Origin: an uncultured Slackia sp.
GTDB taxonomy: Bacteria; Actinomycetota; Coriobacteriia; Coriobacteriales; Eggerthellaceae
Direction of reading: 5' to 3'
DNA length: 7,569 nucleotides
Assembly: GCA_900555495.1 (NCBI GenBank)
Contig: USLD01000063.1
Location: forward strand, 1-7,569
Position 1 is the first letter of the stretch; each line of letters starts with the position of its first letter. The notes under the pieces were generated by a model. The model made no database searches. It was not told the DNA's origin and worked only from the letters and a program-made list of their open reading frames with translations. The position numbers were made by a program, and so were the translations under genes. This document shows positions 1 through 5,812 of this stretch, in pieces.

Positions 1-6
1 TCGCTG

Positions 7-555
7 TTAGAATTGGACCTTGGGGGCGACGTCCGCCCCGGCAGCGGCATCGAAGCTGTCGCGCTGCTTGAAGCCCATCATCCCGGCGAACAGCACCGCC
101 GGGAACGTCTGGATGGCCGTGTTGAACTTCATGACCGTGTCGTTGTAGCTCTGGCGCATGTAGCTGATCTTGTCCTCCGTGTTGGACAGTTCGGCCTGGA
201 GCTGCTGGAAGTTGGCGTTCGCCTTCAGGTCGGGATATGCCTCGGACACGGCGAACAGGCCCCTCAGCGAGCCCGTCAGAGCGTTGTCGGCGGCCATCTT
301 GTCATGGGCGTTCGATGCGTTCGCCACGGCAGAGCGCGCGGCGGTCACGCCCTCGAGCGTCTTGGACTCGTGCGATGCGTAGCCCTTCACCGTTTCGACC
401 AGATTCGGAATCAGATCGAGGCGGCGCTGCATCTGAACGTCGATCTGCGACCAAGCGTTATCCACCCTGTTGCGCATTTTCACCAGGTTGTTGTACATCA
501 CGATCGCCGCAACGACGAGCGCCGCGATGACAAGGGCGATTACCAAAAAGACCAT
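7..555 (-). CDS. lemA: LemA family membrane-anchored protein
   Basis: LemA-family protein of 182 residues, the usual length for the family. Residues 2-20 form one hydrophobic N-terminal membrane segment. It is followed at once by the family's conserved helical start (RNRVDNAWSQIDVQMQRR, then DLIPNLVETVKGYASHE). The C-terminus has the family ending, MMGFKQRDSFDAA and a final PKVQF. The rest should be a helical bundle outside or beside the membrane; the biochemical role of LemA proteins is not settled. I chose the ATG at 553-555 because GAGGG sits four bases upstream and the membrane segment starts right after it. The longer reading frame to 624 adds only a charged, non-conserved leader. The gene follows ispE on the same strand after 93 bases. 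Family partners such as TPM-domain or HtpX proteins would lie off the left edge and cannot be seen. Confidence 0.93.
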   Translation of the reverse strand: MVFLVIALVIAALVVAAIVMYNNLVKMRNRVDNAWSQIDVQMQRRLDLIPNLVETVKGYASHESKTLEGVTAARSAVANASNAHDKMAADNALTGSLRGLFAVSEAYPDLKANANFQQLQAELSNTEDKISYMRQSYNDTVMKFNTAIQTFPAVLFAGMMGFKQRDSFDAAAGADVAPKVQF

Positions 556-603
556 GGGTCCCTCTTTCCTCAGCGTGCGGGAGCCTCCGTGCTCCTTGAA
601 GCG

Positions 604-609
604 ATTATA
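604..609 (-). promoter_or_regulatory. Possible -10 box of a lemA promoter
   Basis: A perfect TATAAT read on the minus strand lies 49 bases upstream of the lemA start codon, inside the short ispE-lemA gap. No good -35 hexamer is found 16-18 bases upstream, so this is only a candidate. The predicted leader also contains a small hairpin (580-595, GGAGC/GCTCC arms around six bases). It could mean that lemA is transcribed independently of tadA-ispE. Confidence 0.4.
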
Positions 610-648
610 TCGGCTCCACGGCACGGACGCTTTTCTGAAAACGCGCCG

Positions 649-1632
649 TTACCAGCTTTTATGCACGGCGCCGACATTCGTGCGCGCCGCGCCAGGAACG
701 CGTCCCTCGACGATACGAGCGCCCGCCGATGTGAACGAACAGCTGCGCGCCCACCAGCCGCGCTGCTTCGCCGCCGACACGATGGCGTAAGCCGCATTCA
801 TCGACTCGCATACGCAAAACGTCGCCGATCCGCTTCCCGAAAGAAGTACGCACGGCTCGCCCGTGATCGCATCGCGTGCTACGCCGGCCTGCTGCTGCAG
901 CCAGTCCTTCGCCTCGACCAGCTCAGGCATCACCGTTTCGGACGCGGCGGCAAGGTTGTTGTACAGCTGCACGTCTTTGGCACGCTCGGCCGAAACACCC
1001 TGCGCCTGCAAGTCCGCCCGACCCGAGCTCTCGTCGAACGCACGGTAAGCCGCCGCCGTCGAAACGCCGCCGTCGGGGCGCACCAGCACGACGGGAGCGT
1101 TCATGGGCGCAAGGTCGCGCTCGAACACATCGCCGCGACCGCCGAGCTGCGCGCAGCCGCCGCGCAGGAAAAACGGCACGTCGGCGCCGATCTTCGATGC
1201 AACGGCGAAAACGCGCTCGTCATCAGGGTCGATGCCGAACACACGGCACGCCGCCAAAAGCGCAGCCGCCGCGTTCGACGATCCGCCGCCCAGGCCCGCC
1301 GCGTGCGGAATGTGCTTGTCGATATGCACGGTGAAACGGTAGCCCGCATCGGACAGGCCGAATTCGTCGGCAAGCGCCATGATAGCCTTATAGGCGATGT
1401 TGTCTTCGGACGCGATGGACAGCTCGTCCACGCCGCCATGAGTCGTGCAGCGCACGTCGACGGCGATCGGAGCATCTTCCGCCTCGCGCTCACATCGAAC
1501 CGTCACCGTGTCATGCAGCGTGAGCGCATGCATCACCGAATAGGCATCGTGGTAGCCGTCGGCGCGCTTCGCCCCGATGGACAGATGCAGGTTCACCTTC
1601 GCCGGCGAAAAGACCGTCAAAGTCTGGTTCAT
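649..1632 (-). CDS. ispE: 4-diphosphocytidyl-2-C-methyl-D-erythritol kinase (IspE)
   Basis: GHMP-family kinase of 327 residues that phosphorylates the 2-hydroxyl of CDP-methylerythritol with ATP, in the cytoplasmic MEP pathway to IPP and DMAPP. All three family motifs are visible: PAKVNLHL at residues 10-17, including the Lys/Asn pair near the substrate; the glycine-rich ATP loop PHAAGLGGGSSNAA at 109-122; and LSGSGSATF at 264-272. GADVPFF carries the expected catalytic Asp at 151. The length is slightly above the common 280-320. I chose the ATG at 1630-1632, which overlaps the tadA stop as ATGA and has an AGAGGA ribosome site inside the end of tadA, so translation is probably coupled. The frame stays open far upstream (to 1968), but that part is the shadow of tadA. 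The C-terminal tail after about residue 300 (VPGAARTNVGAVHKSW) is poorly conserved. Confidence 0.95.
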   Translation of the reverse strand: MNQTLTVFSPAKVNLHLSIGAKRADGYHDAYSVMHALTLHDTVTVRCEREAEDAPIAVDVRCTTHGGVDELSIASEDNIAYKAIMALADEFGLSDAGYRFTVHIDKHIPHAAGLGGGSSNAAAALLAACRVFGIDPDDERVFAVASKIGADVPFFLRGGCAQLGGRGDVFERDLAPMNAPVVLVRPDGGVSTAAAYRAFDESSGRADLQAQGVSAERAKDVQLYNNLAAASETVMPELVEAKDWLQQQAGVARDAITGEPCVLLSGSGSATFCVCESMNAAYAIVSAAKQRGWWARSCSFTSAGARIVEGRVPGAARTNVGAVHKSW

Positions 1633-2168
1633 CGATTCCTCTCTTTCAGCTGCCGTTCGCTGCGGCGTTCGGCGAAAAAGCCTTTCAACAGGGCGACGCA
1701 TTCGCCCTCGAGCACGCCCGGCGTCACCTCGAACGTGTGGTTGAGGCGCTCGTCGGCATGCACACGGTAAAGCGACCCCAGCGCGCCGGCCTTGTCGTCG
1801 GCGGCACCGTAGACGCATCGCCCGATACGCGCCTGATGCATAAGGCCCGCGCACATGATGCACGGCTCGAGAGTCACGTACACCGTGCAATCGGGCAGAC
1901 GCCATCGTTCGAGCTCGCGCGACGCCTGTGCCACGGCGCTGAATTCCGCATGGCCCGAAGGGTCGCAATCGGCCTCACGATGGTTGCACGCCTCGGCGAT
2001 CGCCTCGTTTTGGCACACCACCACGGCGCCTATGGGCACCTCGCCCGCAGCGGCCGCGCGGCGCGCCTGCTCGATAGCAAGACGCATGAAATGCTCGTCT
2101 TGCTCTATCAGCTCGTCTCTACCCAGCGGAAACCCCGTAGAAGACACCGGATACCATGGCTCGACCAT
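1629..2168 (-). CDS. tadA: tRNA adenosine(34) deaminase TadA
   Basis: Zinc-dependent deaminase of 179 residues, predicted to convert A34 to inosine in the anticodon of tRNA-Arg(ACG). The cytidine/deoxycytidylate deaminase fold is clear: the VPIGAVVV strand, the HAE motif with zinc ligand His73 and proton-shuttle Glu75, and EPCIMCAG with zinc ligands Cys103 and Cys106. The GALGSLYRVHADERLNHTFEV stretch matches the tRNA-specific branch rather than free-nucleoside deaminases. The ATG at 2166-2168 is preceded by AAAAGGAG about 11 bases upstream. It gives an N-terminus about 16 residues longer than E. coli TadA; a start at Met28 would be too short at the first helix. The gene is first in a pair with ispE, overlapping it by four bases. 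Confidence 0.93.
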   Translation of the reverse strand: MVEPWYPVSSTGFPLGRDELIEQDEHFMRLAIEQARRAAAAGEVPIGAVVVCQNEAIAEACNHREADCDPSGHAEFSAVAQASRELERWRLPDCTVYVTLEPCIMCAGLMHQARIGRCVYGAADDKAGALGSLYRVHADERLNHTFEVTPGVLEGECVALLKGFFAERRSERQLKERNR

Positions 2169-2276
2169 CTGCGAAAACGCTCCTTTTCATCGGGCATGGG
2201 CGCGCAAGGACGCCCCGCGACAGGCAAGCCGAGGCCCTTCGCCCCGAAACGCCGCTTCTCATATATGACGTCCTTC

Positions 2277-2282
2277 ATTATA
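2277..2282 (-). promoter_or_regulatory. Possible -10 box of the tadA-ispE promoter
   Basis: A perfect TATAAT on the minus strand lies in the AT-richer part of the tadA upstream gap, about 110 bases before the tadA start. There is no convincing -35 hexamer at the normal spacing, and a second weaker box (TATATG) lies closer to the gene. If used, it implies a leader of roughly 100 bases. Confidence 0.4.
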
Positions 2283-2360
2283 AAAGACGGCCGAAAGCAG
2301 CTCGCTTCGTCACCGAAAACGCACTGCGGCGCGCGACGAACAAAGCCCCCGCACACGAAG

Positions 2361-2392
2361 AAGGACGCCCGGGCAATGCCGCAGGCGTCCTT
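2361..2392 (-). terminator. Hairpin terminator of the substrate-binding protein gene
   Basis: A perfect 9-bp stem (AAGGACGCC with GGCGTCCTT) encloses a 14-base loop with a possible inner GGC/GCC pairing. It begins 24 bases past the stop of the minus-strand binding-protein gene. The minus-strand tail is CTTCTTCG, a weak T-run; the plus-strand tail is TTTCG. It may also insulate tadA-ispE from readthrough. Confidence 0.65.
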
Positions 2393-2416
2393 TCGTAAGG
2401 GGGACTCGGTTGGAAG

Positions 2417-3562
2417 CTATCCCTGATAGCTGTTGCCAAGAAGCTCGATCACCTGGTCGTCCGTCAGGTCGCGATGATAGAACATGCTGTAGAAGCTCTT
2501 GGTCTCCTCGACGATGTCGATGTCATAGGCCTCGGGATACAGCAGGTTGGTCAGCCACTGCAGACCGATGAAGCGGTTCACCGCGGGCGGGCGGTCGAGC
2601 CAAGAAAACGGAGTCTGGCACATGGTGTATACGCGACCGTCCTGAACGGCCTTTACCGTAGCCCAGTTGGAATCCGTGCGGATGAGCTCGTCAGAGCCGC
2701 CCTCGAAACGCTGGGAATCCCAGGCGATGATGACATCAGGGTTCCACGCGAGCACCTGCTCGAGGGATACAGGGGTCTTGCCCTTGCCGCCCTCGGCCTC
2801 GAGGTCTTCGGCGACGTTCTTCGCGCCAGCGAGCTTGAACACCAGGGCATGCGAAGAAGAGGTGGGCTCGGTCTGAAGGCCTTCGGGGCCTTCGGCGTAG
2901 TACAGGCTGATGCGTTCGTCCTCAGGGACGGTTGCTACGGCAGCGGCGACATCGGAAGCGACCTTGGTGCAATAGTCGGCCATCTTCTTGGCCTCGTCCT
3001 GCTTGCCGAGAATCTGACCCAGCATCTCGTAGCAGTGGGCCGTCTTGTCGAAGGTGCCGTCGATCACAACCACGGGAATGCCCGTCTGGCCCTGAAGCGC
3101 GTCGGCGTCGGATGCGTCCTTGTCGCCTGGCTCGACTGTGGTCACCGAAAAAACGACCTGCACGCCTGCGGCCATGATCGCCTCGGGATTGAGATCCTTG
3201 CCGCCGGCGAGGGTGCCCAGATTCGGCAGGTCTACGATATCTGCAGGCAGGTTGGCGAGCTCCTGCTCGGTGAAGTCCATCGTCGTTCCGGCGCACAATT
3301 CGGGAGCCAATGTGAAGCAGAAAATCTGGCCGGCAGGGCTGGTGTAGTAAATCTTCTCAAGTTGTTCGGCTGCGGGCAAGGTCACCGTGCGACCGGCATC
3401 GTCGGTCACCGTCTGCTCGGTAGCGGCAGGCTGCTCGGCGGCCTGAGGCTCCGCTTCTGGAGCGGCCTGGTCTTCTCCCGACGCGCAGCCGAACAGGGCC
3501 GCAGAAAACGCCAGGCAGCCGGCGAGCGCGAAAGCAGCCGCCCCCTTCATCGGTTTCTTCAT
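2417..3562 (-). CDS. ABC transporter substrate-binding lipoprotein, FecB/BtuF-like
   Basis: Cell-surface binding protein of 381 residues that should capture a metal chelate and pass it to the permease/ATPase encoded divergently. The N-terminus is a lipoprotein signal: a basic start (MKKPMK), a hydrophobic core, then a lipobox ending LFGC with the modified Cys at 26. A second lipobox-like LAGC at 13-16 is less likely because the core before it is very short. An acidic Ala/Pro/Glu-rich linker follows to about residue 50, then DDAGRTVTLP, the standard opening of the TroA/FecB fold. Two lobes with a helical connector (about 170-215) fit a class III binding protein. PFSWLDRPPAVNR at 318-330 is shared, from memory, by a subgroup of iron-type binding proteins of anaerobes. 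The start at 3560-3562 has AAGGAAGGGG six bases upstream; the longer frame to 3649 runs through an operator-like palindrome and is rejected. Substrate unknown: siderophore, haem, corrinoid or oxyanion are all possible. Confidence 0.9.
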   Translation of the reverse strand: MKKPMKGAAAFALAGCLAFSAALFGCASGEDQAAPEAEPQAAEQPAATEQTVTDDAGRTVTLPAAEQLEKIYYTSPAGQIFCFTLAPELCAGTTMDFTEQELANLPADIVDLPNLGTLAGGKDLNPEAIMAAGVQVVFSVTTVEPGDKDASDADALQGQTGIPVVVIDGTFDKTAHCYEMLGQILGKQDEAKKMADYCTKVASDVAAAVATVPEDERISLYYAEGPEGLQTEPTSSSHALVFKLAGAKNVAEDLEAEGGKGKTPVSLEQVLAWNPDVIIAWDSQRFEGGSDELIRTDSNWATVKAVQDGRVYTMCQTPFSWLDRPPAVNRFIGLQWLTNLLYPEAYDIDIVEETKSFYSMFYHRDLTDDQVIELLGNSYQG

Positions 3563-3638
3563 TTCATTCCCCTTCCTTGCGATCCCTCTGATTCGCGGGC
3601 TCGATCTTTTCGCCCATTTGAGTCGCGGCGCATGTCCG

Positions 3639-3664
3639 CAATTATTCATAGGCGAGAATAATTG
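3639..3664. promoter_or_regulatory. Operator-like inverted repeat, site 1 (binding-protein side)
   Basis: A perfect 9-bp inverted repeat, CAATTATTC at 3639-3647 and GAATAATTG at 3656-3664, with an 8-base spacer. It lies 77 bases upstream of the binding-protein start. On the minus strand the arm GAATAAT contains an AATAAT that could serve as a -10 box, although the hexamer 17 bases upstream (CGATTC) is a poor -35. It shares its core and spacing with site 2 at 3718-3741. It is not a standard Fur or DtxR box. Confidence 0.65.
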
Positions 3665-3684
3665 AATCGAGTGTAATAGTCCTG

Positions 3685-3697
3685 AGACGATTCGTCT
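3685..3697. promoter_or_regulatory. Small palindrome midway between the divergent promoters
   Basis: AGACGA and TCGTCT form a perfect 6-bp inverted repeat around a single T. Its centre (3691) is about 39 bases from the centres of both sites 1 and 2. The sequence is unrelated to those sites, so if functional it would bind a different protein. It is short enough to occur by chance. Confidence 0.3.
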
Positions 3698-3711
3698 AGC
3701 CTTTTATGCTC

Positions 3712-3740
3712 TTGTGAAAATATTCTTTTTCACGAATAAT
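3712..3740 (+). promoter_or_regulatory. Candidate promoter of the permease operon
   Basis: TTGTGA at 3712-3717 (four of six to the -35 consensus) and AATAAT at 3735-3740 (five of six to the -10) are 17 bases apart. Transcription would start near 3747, about 25 bases before the ATG at 3772. The -10 lies in the right arm of site 2, so a protein bound there would occlude polymerase, as expected of a repressor. Confidence 0.45.
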
Positions 3741-3741
3741 A
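3718..3741. promoter_or_regulatory. Operator-like inverted repeat, site 2 (permease side)
   Basis: AAATATTC (3718-3725) and GAATAATA (3734-3741) flank an 8-base spacer, with six of eight arm positions complementary. It has the same ATTC-N8-GAAT core and the same GAATAAT arm as site 1, 78 bases away centre to centre. A second dyad is interleaved with it: GTGAAAA (3714-3720) and TTTTCAC (3727-3733) around six bases. It lies about 30 bases upstream of the permease ATG and overlaps the candidate -10. Confidence 0.55.
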
Positions 3742-3771
3742 TAAACGCACCAAAAGGGGGAATGAGCGGCG

Positions 3772-4896
3772 ATGCCGCTCGGCAAGGAGCATCGTGTGAA
3801 CCATCGAACGGAACGCCCGGAGAACTGCACTCGGCGCATTGCGGCGGAAGGGCCCTCTTCCGTCGATGACGAACTTGCCGAGCAGAAGCTCGGCAAACCG
3901 CTTTCTCTTTGGGCGAAGGCAGGCATCCTCGCCGCCCTCGTCATCATCATCGTCGCATCGTTTTCAGTGGGCAAATATCCCATCCCTCCGAGCGAGCTCA
4001 TCCCGGCCATTCTCAATAGCATCTTCAACCCGGAGGCCGTCGATCCCCAAACGCAGACCGCGCTGTTCAATATCCGCCTACCCCGCATTCTCGTAGTCGT
4101 GATGGTGGGCGCCGCGCTCGCAGCCGCCGGCGCTGCGTACCAAGGAATGTTTCGCAACCCGCTGGTTTCCCCCGACCTGCTGGGCGCTTCGGCGGGTGCA
4201 AGCCTGGGCGCGTGCCTGGCGCTCGTGCTCGACATGCCCTCGACCATGGTCCAGGTTTTCGCCTTCGTAGGCGGCATGGTGGCCGTCGGCTGCGTCGTAT
4301 GGCTCAACCGCGTGATCAGATACGACGAACTGCTCGGACTCGTCTTGGGGGGCATCCTGATATCGACCTTATTCCAATCAGGCGTTTCCTTGCTTAAATT
4401 CCTGGCCGATTCCAACGACAAGCTCCCCGAGATCACGTTCTGGCTCATGGGCGGATTTTCCCGCGTCGACCAAAACGACCTGTTCGCCATCGTCATCCCC
4501 ATGGCGGCCGGGTTCGGCGTGCTCATGCTCGAGCGATGGAAGCTCAACGCGCTGAGCTTCGGCGAAGAGGAAGCCCGCAGCCTCGGCATCAACATATCGC
4601 GCGTCCGCCTCGTCGTCATCTTCGCATCGACCCTGATCGTATCCGTATCGGTGGCCGTCTCAGGCGTGGTCGGCTGGGTCGGCCTGGTCATTCCGCATCT
4701 CGCTCGCGCTATCGTCGGACCGAACTACCGCGCCCTGATCCCCGCGTCCATGTTCATCGGCGCAAGCTATCTGCTGCTCGTCGATGACCTGTGCCGCATG
4801 CTGCTCAGCCTTGAAATTCCCATCGGCATCCTTACCGCCATCATCGGCGTTCCGTTCTTCATCGTGATTTTCAAGCACAACATGAAGGGGTGGTAA
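3772..4896 (+). CDS. FecCD-family ABC transporter permease
   Basis: Inner-membrane channel subunit of a type II (FecCD/BtuC-like) importer, 374 residues with about nine or ten hydrophobic segments; the first is at residues 48-67. Family landmarks are clear: RLPR at 102-105, QGMFRNPLVSPDLLGASAGA from 124, the ATPase-contacting GEEEARSLGIN from 264, GWVGLVIPHLARAIVGP around 301-317, and a C-terminal IPIGILTAIIGVPFF. It probably works as a homodimer, since there is only one permease gene. The ATG at 3772 has AAGGGGG 11 bases upstream. A GTG at 3796 has a better AAGGAG six bases upstream and would give 366 residues. Either way a charged cytoplasmic leader of about 38-46 residues precedes the first membrane segment, longer than usual. 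The gene heads the plus-strand operon, with the ATPase gene starting three bases after its stop. Confidence 0.93.
   Translation: MPLGKEHRVNHRTERPENCTRRIAAEGPSSVDDELAEQKLGKPLSLWAKAGILAALVIIIVASFSVGKYPIPPSELIPAILNSIFNPEAVDPQTQTALFNIRLPRILVVVMVGAALAAAGAAYQGMFRNPLVSPDLLGASAGASLGACLALVLDMPSTMVQVFAFVGGMVAVGCVVWLNRVIRYDELLGLVLGGILISTLFQSGVSLLKFLADSNDKLPEITFWLMGGFSRVDQNDLFAIVIPMAAGFGVLMLERWKLNALSFGEEEARSLGINISRVRLVVIFASTLIVSVSVAVSGVVGWVGLVIPHLARAIVGPNYRALIPASMFIGASYLLLVDDLCRMLLSLEIPIGILTAIIGVPFFIVIFKHNMKGW
3784..3789 (+). promoter_or_regulatory. Alternative ribosome binding site in the permease 5' end
   Basis: AAGGAG lies six bases before an in-frame GTG (3796-3798), inside the reading frame that begins with ATG at 3772. 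Its match and spacing are better than those of the upstream AAGGGGG, so the true start may be the GTG. Confidence 0.5.
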
Positions 4897-4899
4897 TCC

Positions 4900-5745
4900 A
4901 TGCCGCTCGATTCGAATACGACGGCCTCCGCCGCAGAGCACGAAGGCGGCATCGCCATGAAAGCCGACGGGCCGCTTCTCGACGTGCGCGACCTGACCTG
5001 CGGCTATCACCGCAAGGTCATCGTGAACGACGCATCGTTCACGCTCGACCGCGGCCAATTCGCCTGCATCATCGGCACGAACGGCTGCGGCAAGACCACG
5101 CTGCTTAAAACGGTCCTCGGCCTGCTTCCTCCCATGGGAGGAAGCGCGCTCGTCCACGGAAAGAACGTCGCATCGCTCAGCGACGCCGAACGCGCCCGCC
5201 ACATCGCTTATATCCCCCAGGCCCACACGCCGCCGTTTCCCTTTTCGGTGGCCGACGTCGTCCTCATGGGCCGCACTCCCCACATCGGCCGCTTCTCGGG
5301 CCTTTCGCACAACGACAAGCGGGTCGCATGGGATGCGCTCTGCATGCTTGGTATCGAGCATCTGGCCGAGCGCACATACACGAAGCTCTCAGGCGGCCAG
5401 CAGCAGCTCGTGCTAATCGCACGCGCCCTGGCGCAGCAGCCCGAGCTCATCGTCATGGACGAGCCCACGGCAAGCCTTGATTTCGGCAACCAGCAGATCG
5501 TGCTTTCGCGCATGAAGGAGCTGTCGAGCCGCGGCGTGACCGTGCTCATGGTGACCCACGACCCCGGCCACGCCGTGTACTGCGCCGACACGGTCATCGT
5601 CATGAAAGACGGCAGCGTCTCCTGCGTAGGAACGCCCAATGAAATCATCACTAAGCCGCGCATGGAGGCGATCTACCAGACACCGATCCACGTTTCCGAC
5701 GTGGACGTGAACGGGTCGCCGCGGCGCGTTTGCATTCCGCTTTAA
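4900..5745 (+). CDS. FepC/BtuD-type ABC transporter ATP-binding protein
   Basis: Cytoplasmic ATPase of 281 residues that powers the permease encoded just upstream. The motifs are complete and in order: Walker A GTNGCGKTT at 59-67, a Q-loop around YIPQ, the family's VVLMGRTPHIGRF segment, signature LSGGQ at 163-167, Walker B LIVMDEPTASLD with catalytic Asp187/Glu188, and switch His220 in MVTHD. The Cys in Walker A is common in FepC-like proteins. The start at 4900 has AAGGGG nine bases upstream, overlapping the end of the permease gene. An in-frame ATG at 4957 would remove a non-conserved 19-residue leader and begin just before the fold, so the start is somewhat uncertain. Translation is probably coupled to the permease. 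The best match is metal-chelate/cobalamin-type importers, with no way to pick the ligand. Confidence 0.94.
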   Translation: MPLDSNTTASAAEHEGGIAMKADGPLLDVRDLTCGYHRKVIVNDASFTLDRGQFACIIGTNGCGKTTLLKTVLGLLPPMGGSALVHGKNVASLSDAERARHIAYIPQAHTPPFPFSVADVVLMGRTPHIGRFSGLSHNDKRVAWDALCMLGIEHLAERTYTKLSGGQQQLVLIARALAQQPELIVMDEPTASLDFGNQQIVLSRMKELSSRGVTVLMVTHDPGHAVYCADTVIVMKDGSVSCVGTPNEIITKPRMEAIYQTPIHVSDVDVNGSPRRVCIPL

Positions 5746-5812
5746 CGGCTTTACGGACAACCGGCCCTCGGTCGAAACGACAAGGAGCCCCGCGCCCCTC
5801 AGGAAGGAACCA

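Noticed and set aside
13..1770. Long plus-strand open frame (585 codons) across lemA and ispE
   Set aside because: It lies antisense to two clear genes, spans their boundary, and its protein is Arg/His-rich with no recognisable fold; high-GC DNA commonly produces such frames.
2108..2356. Minus-strand open frame (82 codons) upstream of and into tadA
   Set aside because: It overlaps the tadA start in another frame, covers the putative -10, and has no recognisable features.
2474..3661. Plus-strand open frame (395 codons) antisense to the binding protein
   Set aside because: It mirrors the binding-protein gene almost exactly and shows no family motifs; a shadow frame.
3639..3664. Site 1 as a Fur or DtxR/IdeR box
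   Set aside because: The arms are AT-rich like Fur half-sites, but the 8-base spacer and lack of a TTAGG or GATAAT core do not fit either family.
3563..3771. Cobalamin or other riboswitch before the transporter genes
   Set aside because: No B12-box-like sequence or long structured leader is seen; the candidate plus-strand leader is only about 25 bases.
3696..4691. Minus-strand open frame (331 codons) opposite the permease
   Set aside because: Ser/Thr/Met-rich low-complexity product, antisense to a clear membrane protein, and its start region lies within the intergenic operator region.
3772..4908. Identical ATGCCGCTC at the starts of the permease and ATPase genes
   Set aside because: Nine bases of common codons at two starts, with no further similarity; not evidence of duplication.
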